A stretch of DNA of 64,000 nucleotides from Streptomyces sp. NBC_01351 (lineage in GTDB: Bacteria; Actinomycetota; Actinomycetes; Streptomycetales; Streptomycetaceae): NCBI RefSeq assembly GCF_036237315.1, contig NZ_CP108356.1, positions 3,530,501-3,594,500 on the forward strand, read 5' to 3'. Positions 10,190 through 19,631 of this stretch are shown in pieces. A program made the translations under genes and the position numbers. The first letter of the stretch is position 1, and every line of letters begins with the position of its first letter. The notes under the pieces were generated by a model. The model was not told where the DNA came from and did not search any database. It saw nothing but the letters and a program-made list of their open reading frames with translations.

Positions 10190-12690
10190 GCGCCCACCTC
10201 CGCAGTGGTGCCGTCGGCGTCGGCCGGGGTCGCCGGGCCGATGCGTACGAGGGCGCCGGGGGCGGCGCCCGTGTCGGCGAGGACCCCGGAGCCGGTGGAG
10301 TTCAGCGGGAGCCAGACCACCCGGTCGGGCATCTCGGTGACCCGCAGCGGCAGTTCCACGGAGCCGGCCGGGCCGGTGACCGCGAGGACGTCGCCGTTCT
10401 TGACGCCCGTCTCGGCGGCCGTGGCGGCCGACAGCCGGGCGCTCGCCTCGTGCCGGGTGCCGGCCAGGGCCTCGTCGCCCTCCTGGAGCAGGCCCTGGTC
10501 GAGCAGGAGCCGGTGGCCCGCGAGGACCGCCTCGCCGATGCCCGGCCGGGGCAGGGCCACCGTGTCGGTGGACTGCTCGGTCGCGAGCTCGCCCTCCCAC
10601 GGGCCGAGCCGCTCCAGCTCCCGGCGTACGGCGTGTACGTCGGGCAGCGCGAGCGGCCGGTCGGCCGCGTCGGCCAGCATGTGCAGGACGCGGGAGTCGG
10701 CCGGGGCGAGCCGGCGGGTCATCTGGTCGGGCTTGAGCGCGGCCTCGAACGGCCGGACCCTGCCCTCCCAGTTGATGAACGCGCCGTCCTTCTCGGCGAC
10801 CGCGGCGACCGGGAACACCACGTCCGCATGGTCGGTGACCTCGCTCGGCCGCAGTTCCAGCGAGACCACGAAGGCCTCCTGGAGGGCGGTCCGGGCGCGG
10901 GCCGGGTCCGGCAGGTCCGCGACCTCGACGCCCGCCACCAGCAGGGCGGACAGCTCGCGGGTGGCGGCCGCCTCGACGATCTGGCCGGTGTCGCGGCCGT
11001 AGCGGTGCGGGAGTTCGTCCAGTCCCCAGGCGGTGGCGACCTCGTCGCGGGCCCGCGGGTCGGTGGCCGGACGGCCGCCCGGCAGCAGGGCCGGCAGCGC
11101 GCCCGCCTCGACGGCGGCCCGCTCCCCCGCCCGGCGCGGGATCCACACCAGCTTCGCGCCGGTCGCGGCGGCGGCCCGTACGGCGGCGGTCAGCGCGCCC
11201 GGCACGCCGGCGAGGCGCTCCCCGACGACGATGACCGCGCCCGGCCGGCGCAGCGCCTCGGCGGCTTCGGCGCCGCCCGCCTCCAGCCCGGTCCGGGAGG
11301 ACAGTGCGTCCAGCCACTCGGGCTCGGTGCCGGGGGCGGCGGCCAGCAGGGTGCCGCCCGCCTTCTCCAGGCCGCGGGTGGCGAAGGGCGCGAGGGCGAA
11401 GGTCCGCTGCTTGTGCTTGCGGTGGGCCTTGCGCAGCCGCAGGAAGACCCCGGGGGCCTCCTCCTCGGCCTCGATGCCGACGAGCAGTACGGCCGGCGCC
11501 GCCTCCAGGGAGGTGTACGTGACCCCGCTGCCGTCGAGGTCCTTGCCGGTGCCGGCCACGGTGGCGGCCAGGAAGTCGGCCTCCTCCGCGCTGTGCACGC
11601 GGGCCCGGAAGTCGATGTCGTTGGTGTCCAGTACGACGCGGGCGAACTTGGCGTACGCGTACGCGTCCTCGACGGTGAGCCGGCCGCCGGTGAGGACCCC
11701 GGCCCGGCCGCGCGCGGAGGCGAGCCCGTTGGCCGCGGCCTCCAGGGCCTCCGGCCAGCTCGCCGGGGCGAGGATGCCGTCGGCGCCGCGCACCAGCGGG
11801 GTGGTGAGCCGGTCCGGGCGCTGCGCGTAGCGGAACCCGAAGCGGCCCTTGTCGCAGACCCACTCCTCGTTGACCTCGGGGTCCTCGGCGGCGAGGCGCC
11901 GCAGCACCTTCCCGCGCCGGTGGTCGGTGCGGGTCGCGCAGCCGCCCGCGCAGTGCTCGCACACGCTCGGGGAGGAGACGAGGTCGAAGGGGCGGGAACG
12001 GAACCGGTAGGCGGCCGAGGTGAGGGCGCCGACCGGGCAGATCTGGATGGTGTTGCCGGAGAAGTACGACTCGAACGGGTCGCCCTCGCCGGTGCCGACC
12101 TGCTGGAGCGCGCCGCGCTCCAGGAGCTCGATCATCGGGTCGCCGGCGATCTCGTTGGAGAAGCGGGTGCAGCGCGCGCACAGCACGCACCGCTCGCGGT
12201 CCAGCAGCACCTGCGTGGAGATCGGGACCGGCTTCTCGTACGTGCGCTTCTTGCCCTCGAAACGCGATTCGGCGTTGCCGTGGGACATCGCCTGGTTCTG
12301 CAGGGGGCACTCGCCGCCCTTGTCGCAGACCGGGCAGTCCAGCGGGTGGTTGATGAGCAGCAGCTCCATCACCCCGCGCTGGGCCTTGTCGGCGACCTCC
12401 GAGGTCAGCTGCGTCTTGACGACCATGCCGTCGGTGCAGGTGATGGTGCAGGAGGCCATCGGCTTGCGCTGGCCCTCGACCTCGACGATGCACTGGCGGC
12501 AGGCGCCGGCCGGGGAGAGGAGGGGGTGGTCGCAGAACCTCGGGATCTCGATGCCGATCTGCTCGGCGGCCCGGATGACGAGGGTGCCCTTGGGCACCGA
12601 CAGCTCGATGCCGTCGATGGTCAGGGCCACCGTGTTCTCCGGGGGCACCGCCGCCCCGCCACCGGCGGGAGCGTTAGTGGTGACGGTCAT
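10186..12690 (-). CDS. nuoG: NADH-quinone oxidoreductase subunit G
   Basis: 834 residues. The N-terminal 2Fe-2S domain binds N1b ([19 protein letters not shown]); then comes the His-Cys ligand set of N5/N4 ([20 protein letters not shown]). A further set C-x2-C-x3-C-x27-C (CEHCAGGC ... [11 protein letters not shown]) matches the extra N7 cluster known from E. coli and Thermus. The rest is a molybdopterin-oxidoreductase-like fold, inactive in complex I. The C-terminal half is Ala/Val-rich and diverged. ATG overlaps the nuoF stop as ATGA. Confidence 0.96.
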   Translation of the reverse strand: MTVTTNAPAGGGAAVPPENTVALTIDGIELSVPKGTLVIRAAEQIGIEIPRFCDHPLLSPAGACRQCIVEVEGQRKPMASCTITCTDGMVVKTQLTSEVADKAQRGVMELLLINHPLDCPVCDKGGECPLQNQAMSHGNAESRFEGKKRTYEKPVPISTQVLLDRERCVLCARCTRFSNEIAGDPMIELLERGALQQVGTGEGDPFESYFSGNTIQICPVGALTSAAYRFRSRPFDLVSSPSVCEHCAGGCATRTDHRRGKVLRRLAAEDPEVNEEWVCDKGRFGFRYAQRPDRLTTPLVRGADGILAPASWPEALEAAANGLASARGRAGVLTGGRLTVEDAYAYAKFARVVLDTNDIDFRARVHSAEEADFLAATVAGTGKDLDGSGVTYTSLEAAPAVLLVGIEAEEEAPGVFLRLRKAHRKHKQRTFALAPFATRGLEKAGGTLLAAAPGTEPEWLDALSSRTGLEAGGAEAAEALRRPGAVIVVGERLAGVPGALTAAVRAAAATGAKLVWIPRRAGERAAVEAGALPALLPGGRPATDPRARDEVATAWGLDELPHRYGRDTGQIVEAAATRELSALLVAGVEVADLPDPARARTALQEAFVVSLELRPSEVTDHADVVFPVAAVAEKDGAFINWEGRVRPFEAALKPDQMTRRLAPADSRVLHMLADAADRPLALPDVHAVRRELERLGPWEGELATEQSTDTVALPRPGIGEAVLAGHRLLLDQGLLQEGDEALAGTRHEASARLSAATAAETGVKNGDVLAVTGPAGSVELPLRVTEMPDRVVWLPLNSTGSGVLADTGAAPGALVRIGPATPADADGTTAEVGA

Positions 12691-14063
12691 GCGTTCACCT
12701 CCATGTCAGCCCAGAGGGTCGACTTCTTGGGGTCGAAGGGGCAGCCCTTGCCCGTGATGTGCTGCTCGTACTCCTCGCGGAAGTACTTCAGCGAGGAGAA
12801 GATCGGGCTGGCGGCGCCGTCGCCCAGTGCGCAGAACGACTTGCCGTTGATGTTGTCGGCGATGTCGTTCAGCTTGTCGAGGTCGGACATGACCCCCTTG
12901 CCCGCTTCGATGTCGCGGAGCAACTGGACCAGCCAGTACGTGCCTTCGCGGCAGGGGGTGCACTTGCCGCAGGACTCGTGGGCGTAGAACTCGGTCCACC
13001 GGGTGACGGCCCGCACCACGCAGGTCGTCTCGTCGAAGCACTGCAGCGCCTTGGTGCCGAGCATCGAGCCGGCCGCGCCCACGCCCTCGTAGTCGAGCGG
13101 GACGTCGAGGTGCTGGTCCGTGAACATCGGGGTGGAGGAGCCGCCCGGGGTCCAGAACTTCAGCCGGTGCCCGGGCCGCATCCCGCCGCTCATGTCGAGG
13201 AGCTGGCGCAGGGTGATCCCGAGCGGGGCCTCGTACTGGCCGGGGCCGACGACGTGCCCGGAGAGCGAATACAACGTGAAGCCGGGGGACTTCTCGGTCC
13301 CCATCGACTTGAACCAGTCCTTGCCCCGGTTCAGGATCGCGGGAACCGACGCGATGGACTCCACGTTGTTCACGACAGTGGGGCAGGCGTAGAGGCCCTC
13401 GACAGCGGGGAAGGGGGGACGCAGCCGGGGCTGACCGCGCCGGCCTTCGAGGGAGTCGAGCAGCGCCGTCTCCTCGCCGCAGATGTACGCGCCCGCTCCC
13501 GCGTGCACCGTGATGTCGAGGTCGAGCCCGGCCCCCATCGCGTCCTTGCCGAGGTATCCGGCCTCGTACGCCTCGCGCACCGCCTCGTGCAGGCGCCGCA
13601 GGACCGGCACCGTCTCGCCGCGCAGGTAGATGAAGGCGTGCTGCGAGCGGATCGCGTAGCAGGCGATGATCATTCCCTCGATGAGGGAGTGCGGGTTGGC
13701 GAAGAGGAGGGGGATGTCCTTGCAGGTTCCCGGCTCCGACTCGTCCGCGTTCACGACGAGGTAGTGCGGCTTTCCGTCGCCCTGCGGAATGAACTGCCAC
13801 TTCATTCCGGTGGGGAAGCCCGCGCCGCCGCGGCCGCGCAGACCTGAGTCCTTGACGTAGGCGATCACTTCATCCGGGGTCATTTCCAGCGCCTTGCGCA
13901 GACCCTCGTAACCGTCGTGGCGCCGGTAGGTCTCCAGCGTCCACGACTCGGGCTCGTCCCAGAACGCCGAGAGGACGGGCGCGAGGAGCTTCTCCGGGCT
14001 CGTACCTCCCCCAGCCTCCGGCCGGGAGGTACCCCCATGACTTTCCATGGAAGACACGGACAT
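12687..14063 (-). CDS. nuoF: NADH-quinone oxidoreductase subunit F (NADH/FMN site)
   Basis: 458 residues. The glycine-rich NADH/FMN region is [16 protein letters not shown], followed by [30 protein letters not shown] and the N3 cluster motif [14 protein letters not shown]. It takes electrons from NADH. ATG at 14063 touches the nuoE stop (TGATG), with GGGAGGGGAG upstream. An ATG at 14048 is possible. Residues 11-21 are encoded by a short palindrome (14002-14032) that looks like an inserted Streptomyces dispersed repeat; most NuoF proteins have no such Gly/Thr/Ser stretch. Confidence 0.97.
   Translation of the reverse strand: MSVSSMESHGGTSRPEAGGGTSPEKLLAPVLSAFWDEPESWTLETYRRHDGYEGLRKALEMTPDEVIAYVKDSGLRGRGGAGFPTGMKWQFIPQGDGKPHYLVVNADESEPGTCKDIPLLFANPHSLIEGMIIACYAIRSQHAFIYLRGETVPVLRRLHEAVREAYEAGYLGKDAMGAGLDLDITVHAGAGAYICGEETALLDSLEGRRGQPRLRPPFPAVEGLYACPTVVNNVESIASVPAILNRGKDWFKSMGTEKSPGFTLYSLSGHVVGPGQYEAPLGITLRQLLDMSGGMRPGHRLKFWTPGGSSTPMFTDQHLDVPLDYEGVGAAGSMLGTKALQCFDETTCVVRAVTRWTEFYAHESCGKCTPCREGTYWLVQLLRDIEAGKGVMSDLDKLNDIADNINGKSFCALGDGAASPIFSSLKYFREEYEQHITGKGCPFDPKKSTLWADMEVNA
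14002..14032. repeat. Short palindromic element inside the nuoF 5' end
   Basis: GTACCTCCC and GGGAGGTAC form the outer arms around CCAGCCTCCGGCC. It lies in frame near the start of nuoF and adds about ten low-complexity residues ([11 protein letters not shown]). A related G5-Y-ACC ... GGGGGAG element lies at 58409-58438. I recall similar GGGGGtACCtCCC...GGGGGAG palindromes scattered in Streptomyces genomes. Confidence 0.5.
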
Positions 14064-14812
14064 CACTCCCCTCCCTCGGTGGTGGCCTCGCCGCGGGGTT
14101 CGCCACGCGGGTGGACGATCGGGGTCCGCGGGGACTCGCCGCGGGCGATGCGCAGACCGATCAGGGAGGCGGGGCCGGCGCCGCCGCTCGCCTCGACCGC
14201 GCCCTCCCGCTCGTCGGGGAAGCCCGCCAGGATCCGGGCGGTCTCCTTGTACGTGCACAGCGGCGCGCCCCGGGTCGGCTCGACGGGGCGGCCGGCCAGC
14301 AGGTCGTCCACCATGGCCTTGGCGGACTCGGGGGTCTGGTTGTCGAAGAACTCCCAGTTGACCATCACCACGGGGGCGTAGTCGCAGGCCGCGTTGCACT
14401 CGATGTGTTCGAGGGTGACCTTGCCGTCGGGGGTCGTCTCGTTGTTGCCGACCCCGAGGTGCTCCTTGAGCTCCTCGAAGATGGCGTCGCCGCCCATGAC
14501 CGCGCACAGGGTGTTCGTACAGACGCCGACCTGGTAGTCCCCGGAGGGCTTGCGCCGGTACATCGTGTAGAAGGTCGCGACCGCCGTGACCTCGGCGGTG
14601 GTCAGGCCCAGTACGTCGGCGCAGAAGCGGATGCCGGTGCGCGAGACGTAGCCCTCCTGCGACTGGCACAGGTGCAGCAGCGGCAGCAGCGCGCTGCGGC
14701 TGTCGGGGTAGCGGGCGATGACCTCCTTGGCGTCCGCTTCGAGGCGCTCGCGGACGTCCGCCGGGAAGTCGGGTGCGGGCAGCTGGGGCATACCCAGCGA
14801 GATCTCTGTCAT
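14063..14812 (-). CDS. nuoE: NADH-quinone oxidoreductase subunit E (2Fe-2S)
   Basis: 249 residues, a thioredoxin-fold 2Fe-2S (N1a) protein. Ligands are visible as [14 protein letters not shown] and [17 protein letters not shown]. It pairs with NuoF in the NADH dehydrogenase head. ATG at 14812 overlaps the nuoD stop as ATGA. The C-terminal ~40 residues ([20 protein letters not shown] onward) extend past the usual fold, as in other streptomycetes. Confidence 0.96.
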   Translation of the reverse strand: MTEISLGMPQLPAPDFPADVRERLEADAKEVIARYPDSRSALLPLLHLCQSQEGYVSRTGIRFCADVLGLTTAEVTAVATFYTMYRRKPSGDYQVGVCTNTLCAVMGGDAIFEELKEHLGVGNNETTPDGKVTLEHIECNAACDYAPVVMVNWEFFDNQTPESAKAMVDDLLAGRPVEPTRGAPLCTYKETARILAGFPDEREGAVEASGGAGPASLIGLRIARGESPRTPIVHPRGEPRGEATTEGGE

Positions 14813-16164
14813 CGGTCGACGCCTCCCATCACGGGGTCGATGGAGGCGACGGCGACGATGACGTCGGCGACCTGGCCGCCCTCGCACATCGCGGCCATGG
14901 CCTGCAGGTTGGTGAAGGACGGGTCGCGGAAGTGGACCCGGTAGGGGCGGGTTCCGCCGTCGGAGACGACGTGGACGCCGAGCTCGCCCTTGGGCGACTC
15001 GACCGCCGCGTACACCTGCCCGGCGGGGACCCGGAAGCCCTCGGTCACCAGCTTGAAGTGGTGGATGAGGGCCTCCATGGAGGTGCCCATGATGTTCCTG
15101 ATGTGGTCGAGCGAGTTGCCGAGGCCGTCGGGGCCCATCGCCAGCTGCGCCGGCCAGGCGATCTTCTTGTCGGCGACCATCACCGGGCCCGGCTCAAGCC
15201 GCTCCAGGCACTGCTCGACGATCCGCAGCGACTGGCGCATCTCCTCCAGGCGGATCAGGAACCGCCCGTAGGAGTCGCAGGTCTCGGTGGTCGGCACGTC
15301 GAACTCGTAGTTCTCGTAGCCGCAGTACGGTTCCGACTTGCGCAGGTCGTGCGGCAGGCCGGCGGAGCGCAGGATCGGGCCGGTGGCGCCGAGCGCCATG
15401 CAGCCGGTGAGGTCGAGGTAGCCGACGTCCTGCATGCGGGCCTTGAAGATGGGGTTGCCGGTGGCGAGCTTGTCGTACTCCGGCAGGTTCTTCTTCATCG
15501 TCTTGATGAACTCGCGCAGCTGGTCGACGGCGCCGGGGGGCAGGTCCTGCGCGAGGCCGCCGGGGCGGATGAACGCGTGGTTCATGCGCAGGCCGGTGAT
15601 CAGCTCGAAGATGTCGAGGATCAGCTCGCGGTCGCGGAAGCCGTAGATCATGATCGTGGTCGCGCCCAGCTCCATGCCGCCGGTGGCGATGCACACCAGG
15701 TGGGAGGAGATCCGGTTGAGCTCCATCAGCAGGACGCGCAGGACGGTGGCGCGGTCCGGGATCTGATCGGTGATGCCGAGCAGCTTCTCGACGCCGAGGC
15801 AGTACGCCGCCTCGTTGAAGAACGGCGTCAGGTAGTCCATGCGCGTGACGAAGGTGGTGCCCTGCGTCCAGTTCCGGTATTCGAGGTTCTTCTCGATGCC
15901 GGTGTGCAGGTAGCCGATGCCGCAGCGGGCTTCGGTGACCGTCTCGCCGTCGATCTCCAGGATCAGGCGGAGCACTCCGTGGGTGGAGGGGTGCTGGGGG
16001 CCCATGTTGACGACGATCCGCTCGTCGTCGGCCTTGGCCGCGGACTGGACGATCTCGTCCCAGTCGCCGCCGGTGACGGTGTAGACGAGGCCTTCGGTGG
16101 TCTCGCGGGAGGACGCGTGGTCCGCAGAGGCGTGGTTTTCTGCGCGATTCGAGGTGGGGGACAT
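14809..16164 (-). CDS. nuoD: NADH-quinone oxidoreductase subunit D
   Basis: 451 residues, the 49-kDa subunit related to NiFe-hydrogenase large subunits. It contains [19 protein letters not shown], with the quinone-site His, and [21 protein letters not shown], and ends in the invariant [11 protein letters not shown]. With NuoB it shapes the quinone-binding cavity. ATG touches the nuoC stop (TGATG). The N-terminal 45 residues before [10 protein letters not shown] are a Streptomyces-type extension. Confidence 0.97.
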   Translation of the reverse strand: MSPTSNRAENHASADHASSRETTEGLVYTVTGGDWDEIVQSAAKADDERIVVNMGPQHPSTHGVLRLILEIDGETVTEARCGIGYLHTGIEKNLEYRNWTQGTTFVTRMDYLTPFFNEAAYCLGVEKLLGITDQIPDRATVLRVLLMELNRISSHLVCIATGGMELGATTIMIYGFRDRELILDIFELITGLRMNHAFIRPGGLAQDLPPGAVDQLREFIKTMKKNLPEYDKLATGNPIFKARMQDVGYLDLTGCMALGATGPILRSAGLPHDLRKSEPYCGYENYEFDVPTTETCDSYGRFLIRLEEMRQSLRIVEQCLERLEPGPVMVADKKIAWPAQLAMGPDGLGNSLDHIRNIMGTSMEALIHHFKLVTEGFRVPAGQVYAAVESPKGELGVHVVSDGGTRPYRVHFRDPSFTNLQAMAAMCEGGQVADVIVAVASIDPVMGGVDR

Positions 16165-16907
16165 CAGCTGTACGACCTCCGCTGGTCGGGAGCCGGGATC
16201 TGGGCGCCCTTGTACTCGACGGCGATGCCGCCGAGCGGGTAGTCCTTGCGCTGCGGGAAGCCCTGCCAGTCGTCCGGCATCATGATCCGGGTGAGGGCCG
16301 GGTGCCCGTCGAAGATCAGGCCGAAGAAGTCGTACGTCTCGCGCTCGTGCCAGTCGTTGGTCGGGTAGACGGAGACGAGCGACGGGATGTGCGGGTCGCT
16401 GTCCGGGGCGGACACCTCCAGCCGCAGGATCCGGCCGTGGGTGAGCGAGCGCAGGTGGTAGACGGCGTGCAGTTCGCGGCCCTTGTCGTCGGGGAAGTGC
16501 ACCCCGGAGACGCCCGTGCAGAGTTCGAAGCGCAGGGCCGGGTCGTCGCGCAGGGTGGCGGCGACGCGGCCGAGGTGCTCGCGGGCGATGTGGAGGGTCA
16601 GCTCCCCCCGGTCGACGACGACCTTCTCGATCGCGTTCTCCGGAAGCAGGTCCTGCTCCTCCAGGGCGCCTTCCAGCTCGTCCACGACCTCGTCGAAGTA
16701 CGAGCCGTAGGGGCGGGCCGACGCGCCGGGCAGGGCCACGGTCCGGACCAGGCCGCCGTAGCCGCTGGTGTCGCCGCCGTTCTTCGCGCCGAACATGCCC
16801 TTGCGGACGCCGATGACCTCGGGGCCCGCGGAGTCCCCGCGGGGAGCAGGGACGTTGCTGCCGTTCGTACCGTTGGTGCCGTTCTCCGGCTCTTGGGTCT
16901 CGCTCAC
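16164..16907 (-). CDS. nuoC: NADH-quinone oxidoreductase subunit C
   Basis: 247 residues, the 30-kDa subunit. The family signature is [23 protein letters not shown] (here [20 protein letters not shown]) followed by [22 protein letters not shown]. It is a scaffold between the quinone module and the NADH head. The GTG start overlaps nuoB as GTGA. Residues 8-60 are low-complexity ([17 protein letters not shown]), a variable actinobacterial N-terminus. Confidence 0.96.
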   Translation of the reverse strand: MSETQEPENGTNGTNGSNVPAPRGDSAGPEVIGVRKGMFGAKNGGDTSGYGGLVRTVALPGASARPYGSYFDEVVDELEGALEEQDLLPENAIEKVVVDRGELTLHIAREHLGRVAATLRDDPALRFELCTGVSGVHFPDDKGRELHAVYHLRSLTHGRILRLEVSAPDSDPHIPSLVSVYPTNDWHERETYDFFGLIFDGHPALTRIMMPDDWQGFPQRKDYPLGGIAVEYKGAQIPAPDQRRSYS

Positions 16908-17458
16908 CGGAGCAGCCCCTTCATCTCGATCATGGGGAGTGCCTTGAGGGCCGCTTCCTCCGCCTCGCGGGCCGCCTCTTCCCTGTTCACGCCGAGCTTC
17001 GAGCCCTGGATCTTCTGGTGGAGCTTGAGGATCGCGTCCATCAGCATCTCGGGGCGCGGCGGGCAGCCGGGGAGGTAGATGTCCACGGGGACGATGTGGT
17101 CGACGCCCTGGACGATCGCGTAGTTGTTGAACATTCCGCCTGAAGATGCACAAACCCCCATGGAGATGACCCATTTGGGAGCGGGCATCTGGTCGTACAC
17201 CTGCCGGAGCACCGGCGCCATCTTCTGGCTGACCCGGCCGGCCACGATCATCAGATCGGCCTGGCGCGGGGAGCCGCGGAAGACCTCCATGCCGAAGCGG
17301 GCCAGGTCGTACCGGCCCGCTCCGGTGGTCATCATCTCGATCGCACAGCAGGCCAGGCCGAAGGTCGCGGGGAAGACGGATGACTTGCGCACCCATCCCG
17401 CGGCCTGTTCGACGGTGGTCAGCAGAAAGCCGCTCGGCAGCTTCTCTTCCAGTCCCAT
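16904..17458 (-). CDS. nuoB: NADH-quinone oxidoreductase subunit B (N2 cluster)
   Basis: 184 residues. The ligands of terminal cluster N2 are all present: tandem Cys37-Cys38 ([11 protein letters not shown]), Cys103 ([12 protein letters not shown]) and Cys132 ([12 protein letters not shown]). This cluster hands electrons to menaquinone. The start is ATG. The C-terminus carries a charged helix ([17 protein letters not shown]). Confidence 0.97.
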   Translation of the reverse strand: MGLEEKLPSGFLLTTVEQAAGWVRKSSVFPATFGLACCAIEMMTTGAGRYDLARFGMEVFRGSPRQADLMIVAGRVSQKMAPVLRQVYDQMPAPKWVISMGVCASSGGMFNNYAIVQGVDHIVPVDIYLPGCPPRPEMLMDAILKLHQKIQGSKLGVNREEAAREAEEAALKALPMIEMKGLLR

Positions 17459-17473
17459 GGAAAATTCAGCCCC

Positions 17474-17833
17474 TCAGTCCCATTCCAGGCCGCCGCGGCG
17501 CCAGACGTAGGCGTAGGCGACGAAGACGGTGAGCACGAAGAGCAACATCTCGACGAGCCCGAAGATCCCCAGGGAGTCGAAGGTGACGGCCCAGGGGTAG
17601 AGGAAGACCACCTCGATGTCGAAGACGATGAAGAGCATCGCCGTGAGGTAGTACTTGATGGGGAAGCGACCGCCGCCGGCCGGCGTAGGAGTGGGCTCGA
17701 TGCCGCACTCGTACGCCTCAAGCTTCGCCCGGTTGTACCGTTTTGGGCCGATCAGCGTGGCCATGACCACGGAGAAGATCGCAAACCCTGCGCCGAGGGC
17801 GCCGAGCACGAGGATGGGCGCGTACGCATTCAC
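17474..17833 (-). CDS. nuoA: NADH-quinone oxidoreductase subunit A
   Basis: 119 residues with three membrane helices and the conserved YECGIEPTPTPAGGGRFPIK loop and FDIEVVFLYPWAVTF segment, whose acidic residues line the quinone path. It is the first gene of the operon. The GTG at 17833 is used because GGAGCGAGGAGC lies immediately upstream; in-frame ATGs further up give unlikely basic residues. Confidence 0.96.
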   Translation of the reverse strand: MNAYAPILVLGALGAGFAIFSVVMATLIGPKRYNRAKLEAYECGIEPTPTPAGGGRFPIKYYLTAMLFIVFDIEVVFLYPWAVTFDSLGIFGLVEMLLFVLTVFVAYAYVWRRGGLEWD

Positions 17834-17904
17834 GCTCCTCGCTCCTTCCAGTCGTCCTTGACCGTTGGACCGCTGCCGGCGCCGAGTGCCCTGCCTCGCT
17901 CCCA

Positions 17905-17920
17905 TGTGAGGCAGTTCACA
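17905..17920. promoter_or_regulatory. Rex-type redox operator upstream of nuoA
   Basis: The 16-mer TGTGAGGCAGTTCACA (reverse strand TGTGAACTGCCTCACA) matches the Rex operator TGTGAACNNNTTCACA at all but one specified base. It lies 72 bp before the nuoA start. Rex is the NADH/NAD+-sensing repressor of respiratory genes in Streptomyces, and nuo is a natural target, so site and context agree. The rex gene itself is not in the window. Confidence 0.75.
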
Positions 17921-17955
17921 AGCCGGACTGCTGCGCATCTTATGCCTGCGCATCT

Positions 17956-17969
17956 GTGATCTGCGACAC
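17956..17969. promoter_or_regulatory. Possible Crp site (GTG-N6-GNCAC)
   Basis: GTGATCTGCGACAC fits the Streptomyces Crp consensus GTG(N)6GNCAC that I recall. It lies 123 bp before nuoA, beyond the Rex site. The motif is short and can occur by chance. Confidence 0.3.
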
Positions 17970-18370
17970 GGGTTACAACAACGAGTTTGTGATCTCCACC
18001 ACCTGACGAACGATCATGAAGTCCGATGAGTGGTGATCTTCGTACGCGAAGCATCCACATGATCACCAAAGGTGACATCCGGGTTCGTTACCGCAGGTAG
18101 GAGGCTGGTTGCCCTACCAAATGATGGTCCGTGCAGGCAAATTGGCGACAGGGGCGGCGGAGTGATAAAGGGATCGGCGTCCCCCTGTCGGGGGAGCCCC
18201 CGCGTACGGAGGTGGACGCCGGCCGGCGGAGGCGTCCGGAGGGCTCGGATCCACGTGCGTCCGTTCACGAGCGGGCCCGCCGCCCGACCCCGAAATCCGT
18301 CGACCTGTTCACAGGCGGATCACGGACGGACCACGGAGGGACCACAACACCCTCACAGCGTGACTCCACT

Positions 18371-18384
18371 GTGACCTGCGCCAC
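18371..18384. promoter_or_regulatory. Possible Crp site before the NlpC/P60 gene
   Basis: GTGACCTGCGCCAC fits GTG(N)6GNCAC. It lies about 240 bp before the NlpC/P60 start. A second GTGAATCTGTGG follows directly. This is support by motif only. Confidence 0.3.
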
Positions 18385-18623
18385 TGTGAATCTGTGGTTC
18401 CGAAAGAGGGCTTGGCCATCAGTACGGAGGGATGGTAGGCGGTGGATCAATTCGGACTTATTGCGGAAACCCCATGATCACAGCCTCGCAAAGGCGTGTC
18501 CGTTTGGCCCGATAAGGCGTCAATGAGGAACGCGACGCGCCCGGTTCGCGCACTTCGCGCACAACTGTGGCGCAGACCACGTTTCTTGAAGGGACCCCTG
18601 ACGCCCTGATAGCGGTTGTTCTC

Positions 18624-19493
18624 ATGTCCCACACCGCTCACATACCCAGCCACCGGAAGCCCCGCCGCAGCGCCTCGAAGCTCGCGGTCCGCGCCGGAGT
18701 TGCCGGTGGCGTCCTCAGCACCCTGGCCATGGCCGGCACCGCGAGCGCGTCCCCCGCCGAACCCGTGGCCGAGACGACGCTCGAAATGCCGGTCCTGAAC
18801 CTGGACCTGGCCGCCGAGGTCGCCTCCGCCGTCACCACGGCCGCCGAGAACACGCGCTCGGCCGCCGTCGAGGGCGAACTGAACGCCCAGGAGGAGAGCG
18901 CCCGCAGCGGCGCCGCCGCCGAGGCGAAGCAGGCCAAGGAAGCGGCCCAGAAGAAGGCCGACGAGGAGAAGAAGGCGAAGGAGGAGGCGGACCGCAAGGC
19001 CGCGGCCGAGCGCGCCAGCCGCACCGCCGCCCGCCAGACCCTCCAGAGCACCTCTGGCTCCGCCTCCGGCTCGGGCTCCGGCTCCGGTTCCTCCACCGGC
19101 TCGCAGCCGGGCGCCGGCACCGTGACCGCCCCGGCCACCGGCTCCGCCGCCGCGATCGTCAACTTCGCCCGCGCGCAGGTCGGCAAGGCGTACGTCATGG
19201 GCGGCACCGGCCCGTCCTCGTACGACTGCTCGGGCCTCGTGCAGGCCGCCTACCGCCAGGCCGGCATCTCCCTGCCGCGCATGTCCCAGGCGCAGTCCTC
19301 CTCCGGCACCTCGGTCTCGCTGAACGCCCTGCAGCCGGGCGACATCCTGTACTGGGGCTCCCGCGGCTCCGCGTACCACGTCGCCGTCTACGTCGGCGGC
19401 GGCAAGTTCGTCGGCGCGCAGAACCCCAGCACGGGCATCGTCGAGCGCAGCCTGAGCTACGACAAGCCGACGGGCGCCGTCCGCGTCCTCTGA
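18624..19493 (+). CDS. Secreted NlpC/P60 peptidoglycan endopeptidase
   Basis: 289 residues. A long basic signal peptide (SHRKPRRSASKL, then a hydrophobic stretch, cleavage near TASASPAE) is followed by an Ala/Lys/Glu-rich coiled coil (about 90-155), a Gly-Ser linker and a C-terminal NlpC/P60 domain. The catalytic Cys is in SSYDCSGLVQAAYRQAG, and the His is in SAYHVAVYVGGGKFV. It should cut D-Glu-DAP bonds in wall peptides. ATG at 18624 is taken because the signal peptide starts there; an upstream GTG at 18567 gives a poor signal. It is divergent from nuo and ends in a strong hairpin. Confidence 0.92.
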   Translation: MSHTAHIPSHRKPRRSASKLAVRAGVAGGVLSTLAMAGTASASPAEPVAETTLEMPVLNLDLAAEVASAVTTAAENTRSAAVEGELNAQEESARSGAAAEAKQAKEAAQKKADEEKKAKEEADRKAAAERASRTAARQTLQSTSGSASGSGSGSGSSTGSQPGAGTVTAPATGSAAAIVNFARAQVGKAYVMGGTGPSSYDCSGLVQAAYRQAGISLPRMSQAQSSSGTSVSLNALQPGDILYWGSRGSAYHVAVYVGGGKFVGAQNPSTGIVERSLSYDKPTGAVRVL

Positions 19494-19524
19494 GCCGCAC
19501 GGTGCCTTCAGGGCCGTCAGAACG

Positions 19525-19577
19525 CGGCGAAGGGCCGGTACTCCCCCGCTCGGGGGTGGAGTACCGGCCCTTCGCCG
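19525..19577 (+). terminator. Strong hairpin terminator after NlpC/P60 gene
   Basis: CGGCGAAGGGCCGGTACTCC pairs with its reverse complement ending at 19577 around a CCCGCTCGGG-type loop, giving an essentially perfect stem of more than 20 bp. It can also serve the convergent lipoprotein gene. Confidence 0.85.
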
Positions 19578-19631
19578 TGCTCGCGCGTACCCAGGCCCAC
19601 GCACAGGCCCACGCCGGCGCCGGCGCCCGCC

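Larger units (their letters stand above)
17834..18623. other. 790-bp divergent intergenic region between nuoA and NlpC/P60 gene
   Basis: No protein gene is supported here. It holds the promoter regions of the nuo operon (minus) and the wall-hydrolase gene (plus), a Rex-like operator, two Crp-like motifs and several GTGATC/GATCAC half sites between 17950 and 18070. GC is locally lower than in genes, as expected for a regulatory region. Confidence 0.7.

Noticed and set aside
18140..18620. c-di-AMP (ydaO-type) riboswitch before the NlpC/P60 gene
   Set aside because: Such riboswitches control wall hydrolases in actinobacteria, but the conserved core segments are not present in the leader.
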